Positions 18,548 to 26,838 of a DNA stretch of 64,000 bases are shown piece after piece. Position numbers and translations under genes: made by a program. The notes under the pieces were generated by a model that saw only the letters and a list, made by a program, of their open reading frames with translations, made no database searches and had not been told where the DNA came from. Numbering within the stretch: the stretch's first letter is position 1; each line of letters starts with the position of its first letter. The DNA comes from Pseudoduganella plicata (lineage in GTDB: Bacteria; Pseudomonadota; Gammaproteobacteria; Burkholderiales; Burkholderiaceae_D): contig NZ_CP038026.1 in assembly GCF_004421005.1 (NCBI RefSeq), positions 2,728,001 through 2,792,000 on the forward strand, written 5' to 3'.

Positions 18548-19357
18548 ATGACGACAAAAAAACCATTCAAACGCCTGCTGCTGACGGGCGCCGCCGGCGG
18601 CCTGGGCAAGGTTCTGCGCGAACGCATCAAGCCGTGGGCCGACGTGATCCGCCTGTCCGACATCGGCGACATGGGCGAAGCGCGCGAGGGCGAAGAGATT
18701 GTCCGGTGCGACCTGGCCGACAAGGCCGCCGTGCTGGCGATGATGGAAGGCGTGGACGCCGTGCTGCACTTCGGCGGCATCTCGACGGAGAACACGTTCG
18801 AGAACATCATGACGGCCAATATCCAGGGCACGTACAACATCTACGAAGCGGCGCACCGCCATGGCGTCAAGCGCATCGTGTTCGCCAGCTCGAATCACAC
18901 CATCGGCTTCTATCCGCAGACGCAGGTCATCGACGCGGACGACCCGCCGCGCCCGGACAGCATGTACGGCCTGTCGAAGGTGTTCGGCGAACAGCTGGCG
19001 CGCTACTACTTCGACCGTGCCGGCATCGAAACCGTCTGCCTGCGCATCGGTTCGTCGTTCCCCGCCGTGAACAACCCGCGCATGATGTGCACGTGGCTGT
19101 CGTACGACGATCTGGTGGAAGCGCTGCGCGTGTCGCTGCTGACGCCGCGCGTGGGCCACACGATCCTGTTCGGCGCATCGAACAACAAGCGCCAGTGGTG
19201 GGACAACCGCAAGGCCGCGCACCTGGGCTTCCAGCCGAAGGACAGCTCCGAGCAGTTCCGCGCCGACGTGCCGGAAACGGGCGAGTATCCGCCCGAAGAC
19301 GACGCGGCCTCCAACTACCATGGCGGCAAGTTCATCTTCGACGGGCCAATCTACTGA
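18548..19357 (+). CDS. udh: Uronate dehydrogenase (NAD-dependent SDR)
   Basis: Oxidises D-galacturonate or D-glucuronate with NAD+ to the aldarolactone, entering the oxidative uronate pathway. The 269-aa protein has Rossmann motif TGAAGGLG (residues 13-20), HFGGIST, catalytic YGLSK (Tyr140, Lys144) and SSFPAVNNPRMMCTWLSYDD, which closely matches the Agrobacterium/Pseudomonas Udh family as I recall it. ATG 18548 has a GGGA site upstream. It is 77 bp after garD on the same strand, so both are likely one transcription unit under the GntR regulator. Confidence 0.93.
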   Translation: MTTKKPFKRLLLTGAAGGLGKVLRERIKPWADVIRLSDIGDMGEAREGEEIVRCDLADKAAVLAMMEGVDAVLHFGGISTENTFENIMTANIQGTYNIYEAAHRHGVKRIVFASSNHTIGFYPQTQVIDADDPPRPDSMYGLSKVFGEQLARYYFDRAGIETVCLRIGSSFPAVNNPRMMCTWLSYDDLVEALRVSLLTPRVGHTILFGASNNKRQWWDNRKAAHLGFQPKDSSEQFRADVPETGEYPPEDDAASNYHGGKFIFDGPIY

Positions 19358-19402
19358 TCGCGTGCGCGACACCAACTGATCAAACGCGTATTTCCCCGAG
19401 TC

Positions 19403-19486
19403 AAAACCGGTGACAGGCTCCTGTTTTCACATGGTGAAAACAGGAGCCTGTCACCGGTTTTAAAACAGGAGCCTGTCACCGGTTTT
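19403..19486. repeat. GGTGACAGGCTCC palindromic repeat, copy B (three arms)
   Basis: Arms at 19403-19430 and 19434-19461 are perfect 28-base inverted copies around a 3-nt loop. A third arm repeats the right half at 19462-19486 and ends in a T run. It lies between the converging 3' ends of udh (19357) and the ChaN-like gene (19506). Confidence 0.88.
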
Positions 19487-19505
19487 TCTTACCGGTTTTC
19501 TGTTT

Positions 19506-20339
19506 TTACTTCTTGAACTTGGCGCACGGGTCAGGGCGCTTCACCGCCGGCACCACCTTCATCGCATCGAACTGCCCCGGCGCCGCTTTACCCTCGACAT
19601 AGCCGATCGTCTCGATCGTCAGCCTGGGACCGTAGGTCGTCAGCCAGCGCGGCACGCCGATATCCTTGCGCACGTGGCCATTGCCGGCGATGAGCACCAC
19701 GTCGCGCGGCTGCTGCTCGCGGATCAGCTTTGCCATCCAGACGTCGCGCGCCATCTGCGCGTTGACCATCCCCGGCAGCATCATCGCTGGCACCATATCG
19801 CAGTGGCCCGCCTGGATTTCCCGCTCCTGCGCCTTGCGCCAGTCCGCCGAGACCGGCTCGCCCAGGCGGTATTCGGCAATGGTCTTCGCATCGAAGCTGG
19901 AAGCGATACCGTCGCGCACGACCTTCGACGCATCCGCCCGCGACAGGTTGACGGCAACGATCGGCAGCTTATGGTCCAGCGCCAGCTGAATGATGTTGTA
20001 ATACTGCTGCCAGTCCCAGCCCTTGCGGTCCATGACGCGGATGACGCAGCCGGCGTCCATGCAACCGTTTTGCGCTGCATTCAGCAGGTCCTGGTCCTGG
20101 CGGTCGAACTGCTCCATCGCGATGACGGGACGCCATCCCGCCTCGACCCGCTGACGGAGCTCTTCGTAGCGTTGCACGTGGCCGGCGCGGTTGTCGTGCA
20201 CCTCGCCCAGCAGCAGCACCTGCGGGTTACCCTTGGTAACGCCGGACGCTGCCGGCACCTGGCGGGGGTTCTTCTTATAGATGGCGCAACCGGCCAGCAG
20301 CGCGCCGACCAGCAGCAGCGGTAACAGTTTCGACTTCAT
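19506..20339 (-). CDS. ChaN-family (haem-binding/TraB-like) lipoprotein
   Basis: A 277-aa lipoprotein. ATG 20339 gives MKSKLLPLLLVGALLAGC with a lipobox, so the protein should be outer- or inner-membrane anchored facing the periplasm. The domain carries LLGEVHDNRAGH (conserved near the ligand site), VIAMEQFDRQDQDLL and, late, VVLIAGNGHVRKDIGVPRWL, all hallmarks of ChaN/DUF399. Members bind haem in Campylobacter and are tied to iron or haem stress elsewhere. Five Cys beyond the lipid Cys may form disulfides. No iron-uptake gene lies nearby. The start was set by the signal peptide; the frame is open ~60 codons upstream. Confidence 0.85.
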   Translation of the reverse strand: MKSKLLPLLLVGALLAGCAIYKKNPRQVPAASGVTKGNPQVLLLGEVHDNRAGHVQRYEELRQRVEAGWRPVIAMEQFDRQDQDLLNAAQNGCMDAGCVIRVMDRKGWDWQQYYNIIQLALDHKLPIVAVNLSRADASKVVRDGIASSFDAKTIAEYRLGEPVSADWRKAQEREIQAGHCDMVPAMMLPGMVNAQMARDVWMAKLIREQQPRDVVLIAGNGHVRKDIGVPRWLTTYGPRLTIETIGYVEGKAAPGQFDAMKVVPAVKRPDPCAKFKK

Positions 20340-20397
20340 AAAGCTTCGCCCGATGGAAAACCTCAGTCTACCGCAAGCGCCAACAACCGCCGAGATC

Positions 20398-20500
20398 GTG
20401 ACAACATCGGGGTCAGGCACCAATGTTGTCACGGGCTGGACAGTAGCGGCTTGAACGGCCGAGCTTTTGACAACATTCGTGCCTGGCACCGGGGTTGTCA
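20398..20500. repeat. Inverted pair of TGACAAC...GTTGTCA palindromes with GGTGCCAGGCAC cores
   Basis: Element 1 spans 20398-20432 (arms GTGACAACAT / ATGTTGTCAC, core GGGTCAGGCACC). Element 2 spans 20468-20500 (arms TGACAAC / GTTGTCA, core GTGCCTGGCACC). Reverse-complementing element 2 aligns it with element 1, so they are two inverted copies of one short element. They lie between the ChaN-like start and the end of the DUF3224 gene. This family is distinct from the GGTGACAGGCTCC repeat. Confidence 0.7.
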
Positions 20501-20521
20501 GCGGGGTGGGCCGTTCAACTG

Positions 20522-20914
20522 TCACCCGAGGGTGTAGTCGAAGTCATAGTAGTGCTTGCCCTGCTCCATACGGATGTTCATCGTGCCGCGCAGGCCCGTC
20601 AGTTCGTCCGTGCCGGAGTCCGGCGCCACGATGATGCGCAGCCCGGCGTGGTCGCCGCCCATGACACCCGTGTGCTGCAGCGCGAAGCTGCCGTGGCGGC
20701 CGTCCAGCGTGCCCTCGACCTTCTCGATGGCGACATAGACGGCGGACGTCGGTACCGCCCCGTGGTATGACAGGAACTCGCCGCGTCCCGTGGCCGTCAG
20801 CGCGCCCTGGTAGCGCTTGTCCAGCGTCATCCGGCCAACGCCGCTGTCGCTGTTGAGCTCCGCGACCGGCTGCGGCACCATCGCCACATCGAATTCTCCT
20901 CTGACCGTGCCCAT
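20522..20914 (-). CDS. DUF3224 family protein
   Basis: A 130-aa beta-rich soluble protein. ATG 20914 follows GGGAGGACAG. Features typical of DUF3224: RMTLDKRYQGALTATGRGEFLSY near the start, VAIEKVEGTLDGRHGSFALQHTG in the middle and a final LRGTMNIRMEQGKHYYDFDYTL. The family forms an allene-oxide-cyclase-like barrel (recalled) with no established function. It lies 17 bp after the DUF1697 gene on the same strand, so the two are likely co-transcribed. Confidence 0.85.
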   Translation of the reverse strand: MGTVRGEFDVAMVPQPVAELNSDSGVGRMTLDKRYQGALTATGRGEFLSYHGAVPTSAVYVAIEKVEGTLDGRHGSFALQHTGVMGGDHAGLRIIVAPDSGTDELTGLRGTMNIRMEQGKHYYDFDYTLG

Positions 20915-20931
20915 CTGTCCTCCCGAAGTGA

Positions 20932-21483
20932 TCAATCCCCCGCTTCCCTGGCGAGGGCGTGCAGTTTCGTGATGGTACTCCAGTTGCGCGTCGTGACGGC
21001 ATCGCCCAACAGCTTGCCCATGGCGGCGGCGGCACGGCTGGACAGCACGCCGTCCGGGCACCACAGGTAGCCGGCCCAGCGGCCGACGGCAAACCCTTCC
21101 GGCTGCCACGGCTGATGGCACAGCGGCTCGAGGCGGGTGCGGTCGGCCGGGTCGGCGAGAATGGCGACAAGCAGCCGGGAGGGGTCGGTGGCCTGCTCGC
21201 GCAGGCAATTGTCCTGAACCACCTCGTCCAGCCGCCCGGCATCGAGCACGGTGACGCGCGAGCCGACGCCCAGCTTCAGCACCAGCGCCTCCTCGATGCG
21301 CCGGGCGGACAGCCCCGCATCACGGGCGGGGCTGTCGAACACCACGTTGCCGCTGTTGAGCAGCGTGCGCACACCGGAAAACCCCAGGTCGGCCAGCACC
21401 TTGCGCAGGTCCGCCATGGCGATGCGCTTGGCGCGCCCCACATTGACTCCTCTCAGCAGCGCGATCTGCCGCGTTGTGCTCAT
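20932..21483 (-). CDS. DUF1697 family protein
   Basis: A 183-aa protein. The N-terminus has IALLRGVNVGRAKRIAMADLRKVLADLGFSGVRTLLNSGNVVF in pieces, the signature of DUF1697 ("LLRGINVGG..." and "YIQSGNV" equivalents). The C-terminus includes RNWSTITKLHALA, another family block. Function is unknown; members are cytoplasmic and often travel alone. Followed 17 bp later by the DUF3224 gene. Confidence 0.9.
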   Translation of the reverse strand: MSTTRQIALLRGVNVGRAKRIAMADLRKVLADLGFSGVRTLLNSGNVVFDSPARDAGLSARRIEEALVLKLGVGSRVTVLDAGRLDEVVQDNCLREQATDPSRLLVAILADPADRTRLEPLCHQPWQPEGFAVGRWAGYLWCPDGVLSSRAAAAMGKLLGDAVTTRNWSTITKLHALAREAGD

Positions 21484-21543
21484 TGTCTGTCTCCTCGATT
21501 TTGCACGCAGTATGCGTCAGCCGGGCCGAGCCCGGCGCCCGGC

Positions 21544-23106
21544 TCACGGGGCCGGTGCCGGGTCCGCCAATGTGTCGCCCGGCGTCACGCGAGGGATGCG
21601 CAGCGCGAACGTGGCGCCCTGCCCTTCCACGCTGCTGACGGCGATCGTGCCGCCAAATTGCTTGACGATCAGGTTGTAGACGATGTTCAGGCCGAGACCC
21701 GTGCCGCCCTGACCGCGCCGCGTGGTGACGAAGGGATCGAACACCTTGTCCAGCAGATCGGCCGGGATGCCGCGGCCATTGTCGGCCACTTCCATGCCGA
21801 CCCAGTCGCCTTCGGGCCGCACGCGGATGGCGATCGTGCCCTCCTGCTCTGGCGCAAAGGCGTGGTCGACGCAGTTCAGCGTCAGGTTCGTGATGACCTG
21901 CGCCAGCGCCCCGGGATAGCTGTCGAGCACCACGTTGTCGGGGCAGTCGATCGTCACGTCCAGCCGGGTTTTCTTCAGCCGCGGCTGCAGGCTCGACACG
22001 ACCTCGCCGATATAGTCGCGCAGCTCGAAGCGGCGGCGCGCCTCGCTGACCTGGTCGACGGCAATCTGCTTGAAGCTGTGGATCAGGTGCGCGGCCCGGT
22101 AGGCGTTGTTCATGATCAGCCGCGCGCTTTCGCCCGCCGTGCCAATATATTTCAGGATCTCGGATTTTTTGACGGCACCGGCCGTGATGGCGTCGTGGAT
22201 TTCCTCCGTCGCCTCCTTCAATACCGAGGCGCTGGTCAGCGCGATGCCAACCGGCGTGTTGATCTCGTGTGCCACGCCGGCCACGAGGGCGCCCAGCGAC
22301 GCCAGGCGCTCCGCCTGCAGCAGCGACTCCTGGGCCTGGCGCAGGTCGTGCAGCGCCTGCGCCGTCTCCTGCGCGGCGCGCCGGGCCGCGTCCTCGGCTT
22401 CGCGCGTGCGCAGGATGATCGTCTTGACGCGACGCTGGATCGCGTTGAATCCGCGGATCACGTCGCCCAGTTCGTCGCGGCGCTTTTCCGGCAGCTCCTC
22501 CACCTCGTCGCTGCCGCGCGTGGCCAGTTCGAACAGACCGTCGCGCAAGCCCTTCAGCGGGTCGAATACGATGCGCAGCGACAGCGCCAGCGCCACCACG
22601 AGAATCAGATCCAGCAGCAGCGCTTCGCTGACCCGGCGGCGGATCTCGGCCGCCAGACGCGCCTCGATCTGGTCGCGGCTGAAGTTGACGACGACGCGCC
22701 CGACGATGACGGGCCGTGCCGACTGGTCCGTCTCGCGATAGGCAAGGTCGGCCACGACGGGGGTACCGGCGACGTCGGCATTGCCGTCCACGTTGGCGAC
22801 TGTGCCGTCGGCATTGCGCCGTTTGCCGGCAAACAGTCCCACGGAAGTGTCGTAGACGCGGATGGCAACCAATTCGGGCGGCAACATCTCGGCCGCGACG
22901 ATATTGTCGACCTTGGTCTTGTCCAGGTCCCACAGCGCGGAGGGCAGACTTGTCTGCAGCCGCGTCAGTACGCCGTCACGGAGGCGCTGGTTATTGACCT
23001 CCAGCTCCTGCGCCAGCGTGTACTGGGCGTAACTGCCGGAGATCCCCAGCACGACCGTGACGATCACGACGAACAACAAGGTCAGCCGTGCCTGGATTCC
23101 TAACAT
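21544..23106 (-). CDS. Membrane sensor histidine kinase
   Basis: A 520-aa kinase. ATG 23106 is chosen because GGAG lies 6 nt upstream; an ATG two codons earlier would abut that site. TM1 (~7-25) and TM2 (ALLLDLILVVALALSLRIV, ~155-175) flank a ~130-residue periplasmic region. A HAMP-like linker and coiled coil (EAEDAARRAAQETAQALHDL) follow, then the phospho-acceptor region LVAGVAHEINTPVGIA, the N box (NLTLNCVDHAF), G1 (VADNGRGI) and G2 (GGTGLGLNIV). No response regulator is adjacent; the gene is divergent from the HDOD gene. The HEINTP H-box fits kinases that phosphorylate unlinked regulators. Signal unknown. Confidence 0.92.
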   Translation of the reverse strand: MLGIQARLTLLFVVIVTVVLGISGSYAQYTLAQELEVNNQRLRDGVLTRLQTSLPSALWDLDKTKVDNIVAAEMLPPELVAIRVYDTSVGLFAGKRRNADGTVANVDGNADVAGTPVVADLAYRETDQSARPVIVGRVVVNFSRDQIEARLAAEIRRRVSEALLLDLILVVALALSLRIVFDPLKGLRDGLFELATRGSDEVEELPEKRRDELGDVIRGFNAIQRRVKTIILRTREAEDAARRAAQETAQALHDLRQAQESLLQAERLASLGALVAGVAHEINTPVGIALTSASVLKEATEEIHDAITAGAVKKSEILKYIGTAGESARLIMNNAYRAAHLIHSFKQIAVDQVSEARRRFELRDYIGEVVSSLQPRLKKTRLDVTIDCPDNVVLDSYPGALAQVITNLTLNCVDHAFAPEQEGTIAIRVRPEGDWVGMEVADNGRGIPADLLDKVFDPFVTTRRGQGGTGLGLNIVYNLIVKQFGGTIAVSSVEGQGATFALRIPRVTPGDTLADPAPAP

Positions 23107-23239
23107 CCGCATCTCCTGAAAAGTGCCTTCAATGTATGCTAATAGATGCACATTGGCAATATATTCAAACGGCACTGTCAAGGTTCGCGGCTTCCATCCT
23201 GCGATGATGATGCTACCATCCCCGCAACAGGAGACCATC

Positions 23240-23413
23240 ATGACGATAGTCGCACGAGTCCACGCGCTGGCGCAGGTCTCTTCGGCCAAGGTGTGTCACG
23301 ATGTGTTGCAGCGGTTCCGCGTGAATTGCCTGTTCCGCACTGCCGGCACAGGCCAGGCGCGCCTGCACCGGCTCGTCCTGGGCTACCGTACCGGGCAGGA
23401 GCAGCCGCCATGA
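23240..23413 (+). CDS. Small ORF (57 aa) coupled to the HDOD gene
   Basis: ATG 23240 is preceded by ACAGGAGA, a good ribosome-binding site, and its TGA (23411-23413) overlaps the ATG of the HDOD gene (ATGA). The 57-residue product (MTIVARVHALAQVSS ... YRTGQEQPP) is basic and has two Cys (VCHDV, NCLF). No family is recognised. It may be a real small protein or a leader peptide that sets HDOD translation by coupling. Confidence 0.55.
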   Translation: MTIVARVHALAQVSSAKVCHDVLQRFRVNCLFRTAGTGQARLHRLVLGYRTGQEQPP

Positions 23414-24255
23414 CCCACGTATTGACATACGACGAGATCGTTCACGGCCTGGACGATCTGCCGGCGTTGCCTGCCGCCGTGCTGGACCTGCTGCGCAGCG
23501 TGGACGAGGACGACATCGATCTGGCCGTGCTGGCGCAGAAAGTATCGTATGACCCCGCTCTGACGGCGAAGGCGCTGCGCCTGGCGAACTCTTCGCTCTA
23601 CGGCCTGCAGGTAAAGATCACCACTGTCCGGCAGGCCATCACGTACCTCGGTTTCCAGGCGACACGCAACCTGATCAAGGCTGTGGCCATCACGCGCTGT
23701 TTTGCCGGCCGCAGCTGCGCCGGCTTCAACCACGAAGCGTTCTGGCGCCACGCGATTGCCAGCGCCATCTGCGCCAAGGCGCTGGCACGTCACATGCGGT
23801 TTCATCAGGACTACGCGTTCACGGCCGGCCTGTTGCACGATATCGGCAGGCTCGTGCTGGTCAGCTGTTTCCCGCGCCATTACGAAGCGGTGCTGGCATG
23901 GCGCGCAAGCCACGACAGCGCGTTGCTGGAGGCGGAGCGGGCGGTGCTGGACATCGACCATGTCGAAGCAGGACTGGCGCTGGCCGAACACTGGCGGTTT
24001 TCCGACACGATGCGCCTTGCCATCGGCGGCCACCACACGCCGGAACAGGCCGGTGCCAGCATCCTGGCGACGATCGTGCACGTGGCGGACGCGATTGCCC
24101 ACGCGCTCGACCTGGCGCAGGTGGACGACGAACTGGTGCCGCCGCTATCGGAGGCTGCGTGGTATCGACTGCGGCTCGATGACGCTGCATGTCATCGGCT
24201 GTTCCGGGAGGTGGAACTGCAGTATGAGGAGATCGCGGCGGTACTGCTGCCGTAA
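23410..24255 (+). CDS. HDOD domain protein
   Basis: A 281-aa protein consisting of a single HDOD domain, related to HD phosphohydrolases but usually lacking activity and acting as a signalling adaptor. LPALPAAVLDLLRSVDEDDIDL, VSYDPALTAKALRLANSSLYG and AITYLGFQATRNLIKAVAI (in pieces) match the N-terminal half. The second half keeps an HD-like pattern (FTAGLLHDIGRLVL; GGHHTPEQAG; VHVADAIAHA), so residual phosphohydrolase function is not excluded. ATG 23410 overlaps the stop of the upstream small ORF. Divergent from a sensor kinase, suggesting a shared signalling theme. Confidence 0.9.
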   Translation: MTHVLTYDEIVHGLDDLPALPAAVLDLLRSVDEDDIDLAVLAQKVSYDPALTAKALRLANSSLYGLQVKITTVRQAITYLGFQATRNLIKAVAITRCFAGRSCAGFNHEAFWRHAIASAICAKALARHMRFHQDYAFTAGLLHDIGRLVLVSCFPRHYEAVLAWRASHDSALLEAERAVLDIDHVEAGLALAEHWRFSDTMRLAIGGHHTPEQAGASILATIVHVADAIAHALDLAQVDDELVPPLSEAAWYRLRLDDAACHRLFREVELQYEEIAAVLLP

Positions 24256-24289
24256 AAAACAGGAGGGGTCGCTCCCCTCCCTGCACTCA

Positions 24290-24661
24290 TCAGTGGGCGT
24301 AGTTGCCGCCGGTGCCGCCTTCCGCTTTTGGTGCCTGTTGTGCAGGCTGCTGGCCTTGCTGGGCCGCTTTGTCTTCTGGCTTCGGGCGGCCTTGCGCGTC
24401 GGACAGACGATATTTGGTGCGACGGTCGCCCATCAGGTCGCGCAGGTCGCGGATGCTCATGCCGGTGACTTCATGCATGCGGATCAGCAGCGAAGCGCCA
24501 ACCGGCAGGCGGTGGTGGCGGATCTTGCTGATGACAGGTGGCGCGACTTCCAGCAGGCGCGACAGTGCAGCATCGTTTTTCAGTTGCATCTTGCCGAGCA
24601 GGATGTCCAGCAGATGGTTCGGGTTGTAGCTTTCTTGGGATGCGAGAGCGTGGTGTGCCAT
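24290..24661 (-). CDS. Small HTH-like protein with Gln/Pro/Gly-rich tail
   Basis: A 123-aa protein. Residues ~15-75 (NHLLDILLGKMQLKNDAALSRLL, then APPVISKIRHHRLPVGASLLIRMHEVTG) look like a Cro/CI-type helix-turn-helix. The last ~30 residues are low-complexity (AAQQGQQPAQQAPKAEGGTGG). I recall near-identical "hypothetical" proteins widely in Oxalobacteraceae. A nested dyad lies 43-78 bp upstream of its start and may be its own operator. Converges on the HDOD gene. Confidence 0.75.
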   Translation of the reverse strand: MAHHALASQESYNPNHLLDILLGKMQLKNDAALSRLLEVAPPVISKIRHHRLPVGASLLIRMHEVTGMSIRDLRDLMGDRRTKYRLSDAQGRPKPEDKAAQQGQQPAQQAPKAEGGTGGNYAH

Positions 24662-24703
24662 GATTGATCCTCGTCTATGTAGTTGGTTGAATGGTGCTGC
24701 TCC

Positions 24704-24739
24704 GAACTTAAGGAAGACTTGGTATAACCAAATAAGTTC
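24704..24739. promoter_or_regulatory. Nested dyad upstream of the HTH gene
   Basis: Inner arms TTGGT (24719-24723) and ACCAA (24727-24731) flank ATA. Outer arms GAACTTA (24704-24710) and TAAGTTC (24733-24739) surround them. It lies 43-78 bp from the start codon of the HTH gene at 24661, a suitable place for an operator. The inner TTGGTnnnACCAA is also the shape of a FadR-subgroup GntR site, so the binding protein is uncertain. Confidence 0.45.
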
Positions 24740-24959
24740 CAGAACGAGTTACGCCAGAACTGCTGGCGCAAGGGCCGGCGACCTCTGGGATGAAAATTGC
24801 AAATACAGCAAAATTCTATGCCCAAACAAGCCCGCTCCAGCCAAGCGATGCAAGGCGATGATTAATCGAAATCAATCTTTCGCAAAAAATCTTACAACAA
24901 TGCTATTTCACCACACGCAATCCGCAAGTGGCGCACGAAAGAACTTACAGGAAATTGTT

Positions 24960-24991
24960 ACAACACTGTCGAGGTCGCGGCACAGTGTTGT
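24960..24991. repeat. Perfect 10-bp hairpin in gene-poor stretch
   Basis: ACAACACTGT (24960-24969) pairs with ACAGTGTTGT (24982-24991) around a 12-nt spacer. No T tract follows on either strand, so an operator or RNA structure is as likely as a terminator. The core ACAACA...TGTTGT resembles the arms of the element pair at 20398-20500. Confidence 0.45.
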
Positions 24992-25498
24992 CGAGATAGC
25001 GATATCATCCGCCGGCATCGAAGAGGCCGGCACGTCGGCCGAGATGAAGCCTGCTAATAGCTGAGCAGCTAGAACGGCACGGTGCGCCGACGGGGAGGGC
25101 GAACGATTCGCAACGGCCTCGCCGGCCACGGGGCAGTTGTGCTTGGCGTTTCTCGGCGGGTGGTGATAAAATTTTAACAATTCGCGGACTGGCGCCTTCA
25201 GGCAACTTCGATTCCGTACTGCCGAAACGCAGCAGCCTTGCAGAGCTCAGCACTATCGTGCCGACAGAGGCCTGAGCCAGGCCCTGCTCATTGCTTGATG
25301 TGCCCAGGCGAATTACCAGGCGAACCATTATCCCTACGGCGGCCCAACCAGCATGTCACGATCCCTTCGCGCCATGGCATTACTCAACGGATGGTCCGCG
25401 ATCCCGTACCGGCCCGGCCAGGTCGCCGACCGAAAAACGCTTCGCCAAATCAGGCGCGGAACCATTGCGCCAATAACCGTCTGGAAGTCCCCGCACAA

Positions 25499-26779
25499 AT
25501 GAAAATCGAAAAGCTCGCGCCTGAACTGGTCTCCACTGAAAAAGAAGAGTTCATCCCGCGGAAAAAGGGCTTCTCCGCGCTGAACTGGCTGCGCTTTCTG
25601 CTGGCTGTGTATATTGTCCTGTTTCATACGCTGAAGAACTATGGGTCGCTGAATGGTACCTGGTATGAGGCCGTGCTCGGTCTGGGCAATATGGCGACGA
25701 GTGTGTTTTTCGTGCTGTCCGGCTTCCTGCTGACTTACGCCTATGTGGTACAGAAAAACGGCCGCCCGGTGGACCGGCGCAATTTCATGATCGCCCGTTT
25801 TTCCAACCTGTATCCGCTGCACATCGCAGGTCTGCTGCTGTCGCTGCTGCCGATTGCTCTTGTTATCGCGTCCAAGGGCGGCGTGTCGGTGCCGATGGAG
25901 GTGTCGGGAACGGCAAAGCGGATGCTGGGCCACGGCGAGCTGGTGGCGGGCTTGATCATGAACATCCTGCTGCTCAATGCCTGGAATCCCTTCTACATGT
26001 CGTTCAACTACCCGTCGTGGTCGTTGTCGGCGCTGGGATGCTACTACCTGCTGTTCCCGGCGCTTGCGCCCAAGATCTACCGCATGAAGAAAACGCTGCT
26101 GGCGCTGGTTGCCCTGGGCATCGTCTTTTCCATTCCCGGCCTGATTGCGGACCTGCTGGGCCTTACGGACGTCGTTACCGACGGCCTGCTGCACCGCAAC
26201 CCCATCGTGCGCTTTCCGCTATTCCTGGCCGGGATGGTTCTGTGCGTGCATTTCTCGCACAGCAAGGCGCTGGGCGGGCTGCGCCAGATTGCCGTCATGG
26301 GCACCGTCGTGCTGGTCACCGTCGTTATCGGCGTCTGGATGCAGCATGAGGAAAACCGCATGCACCTGATCAAGAACGGCATGTACTTCCCTGCCGCGCT
26401 GGCAACGATCTGGCTGTGCGTCTGCATGAAGCCGACCCATAATGCGAGCATCCGCCACTGGGGCGAACGCCTCGGCGCGGCGTCCCTGCCGATCTTCCTG
26501 CTGCACGGCCCCACGTTCCAGCTGTTTCAGCCCATCGAACAGCTGGTGATGGGCGCCCTTCACAGCCCGGACTGGCGCATCTCGTCCATCATTGCCGCCG
26601 GGCGCCATGTGGAACGGTCGATTGGATTCTTCTCCGTCTATCTGGTGGGGTTGATCCTGTTGTGCATTTTTGTCCAGGAACGCCTCGTCGCGCCGCTGCA
26701 GGTGAAGATCCGCAACCGCTGGGGCACGCGCAAGCCGGCCCCGCCGGCCGCCAGCGAAACCCGCAACGGCACGAACTGA
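25499..26779 (+). CDS. Acyltransferase family 3 membrane protein (OafA/YrhL-like)
   Basis: A 426-aa polytopic membrane protein that probably transfers acyl (often acetyl) groups to surface glycans. ATG 25499 (MKIEKLAPE) was chosen because all family features lie after it. FSALNWLRFLLAVYIVLFH is the first TM with the conserved Arg and His of the family. GNMATSVFFVLSGFLLTYAY, MIARFSNLYPLHI and NYPSWSLSALGCYYLLFP follow, then about six further TMs. The product is rich in hydrophobic helices through to LVGLILLCIFVQE. Context: isolated gene, 5' of miaB. Substrate unknown; O-antigen or exopolysaccharide modification is the usual role. Confidence 0.9.
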   Translation: MKIEKLAPELVSTEKEEFIPRKKGFSALNWLRFLLAVYIVLFHTLKNYGSLNGTWYEAVLGLGNMATSVFFVLSGFLLTYAYVVQKNGRPVDRRNFMIARFSNLYPLHIAGLLLSLLPIALVIASKGGVSVPMEVSGTAKRMLGHGELVAGLIMNILLLNAWNPFYMSFNYPSWSLSALGCYYLLFPALAPKIYRMKKTLLALVALGIVFSIPGLIADLLGLTDVVTDGLLHRNPIVRFPLFLAGMVLCVHFSHSKALGGLRQIAVMGTVVLVTVVIGVWMQHEENRMHLIKNGMYFPAALATIWLCVCMKPTHNASIRHWGERLGAASLPIFLLHGPTFQLFQPIEQLVMGALHSPDWRISSIIAAGRHVERSIGFFSVYLVGLILLCIFVQERLVAPLQVKIRNRWGTRKPAPPAASETRNGTN

Positions 26780-26838
26780 TTACGTCGGCGCCTGGCGCCG
26801 ATGCAGCCAGGGGCGTCGAAGTACGGTAAACTCCGTGG

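Larger units (their letters stand above)
24662..25498. other. 837-bp gene-poor, AT-richer stretch with two dyads
   Basis: No convincing CDS on either strand: the open frames lack ribosome-binding sites or family likeness. The left part should contain the promoter of the HTH gene. A nested dyad sits at 24704-24739 and a 10-bp perfect hairpin at 24960-24991. The right part is the leader of the acyltransferase gene, in which the frame stays open from ~25238 but the protein-like region starts at 25499. Confidence 0.6.

Noticed and set aside
24660..25064. Plus-strand open frame of 134 codons in the gap after the HTH gene
   Set aside because: No ribosome-binding site, starts inside the opposing gene's start region and has no recognisable domain.
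25238..25498. Upstream extension of the acyltransferase frame
   Set aside because: The extra 87 residues are Pro/Arg-rich without family match; the first TM with the conserved Arg lies after ATG 25499.
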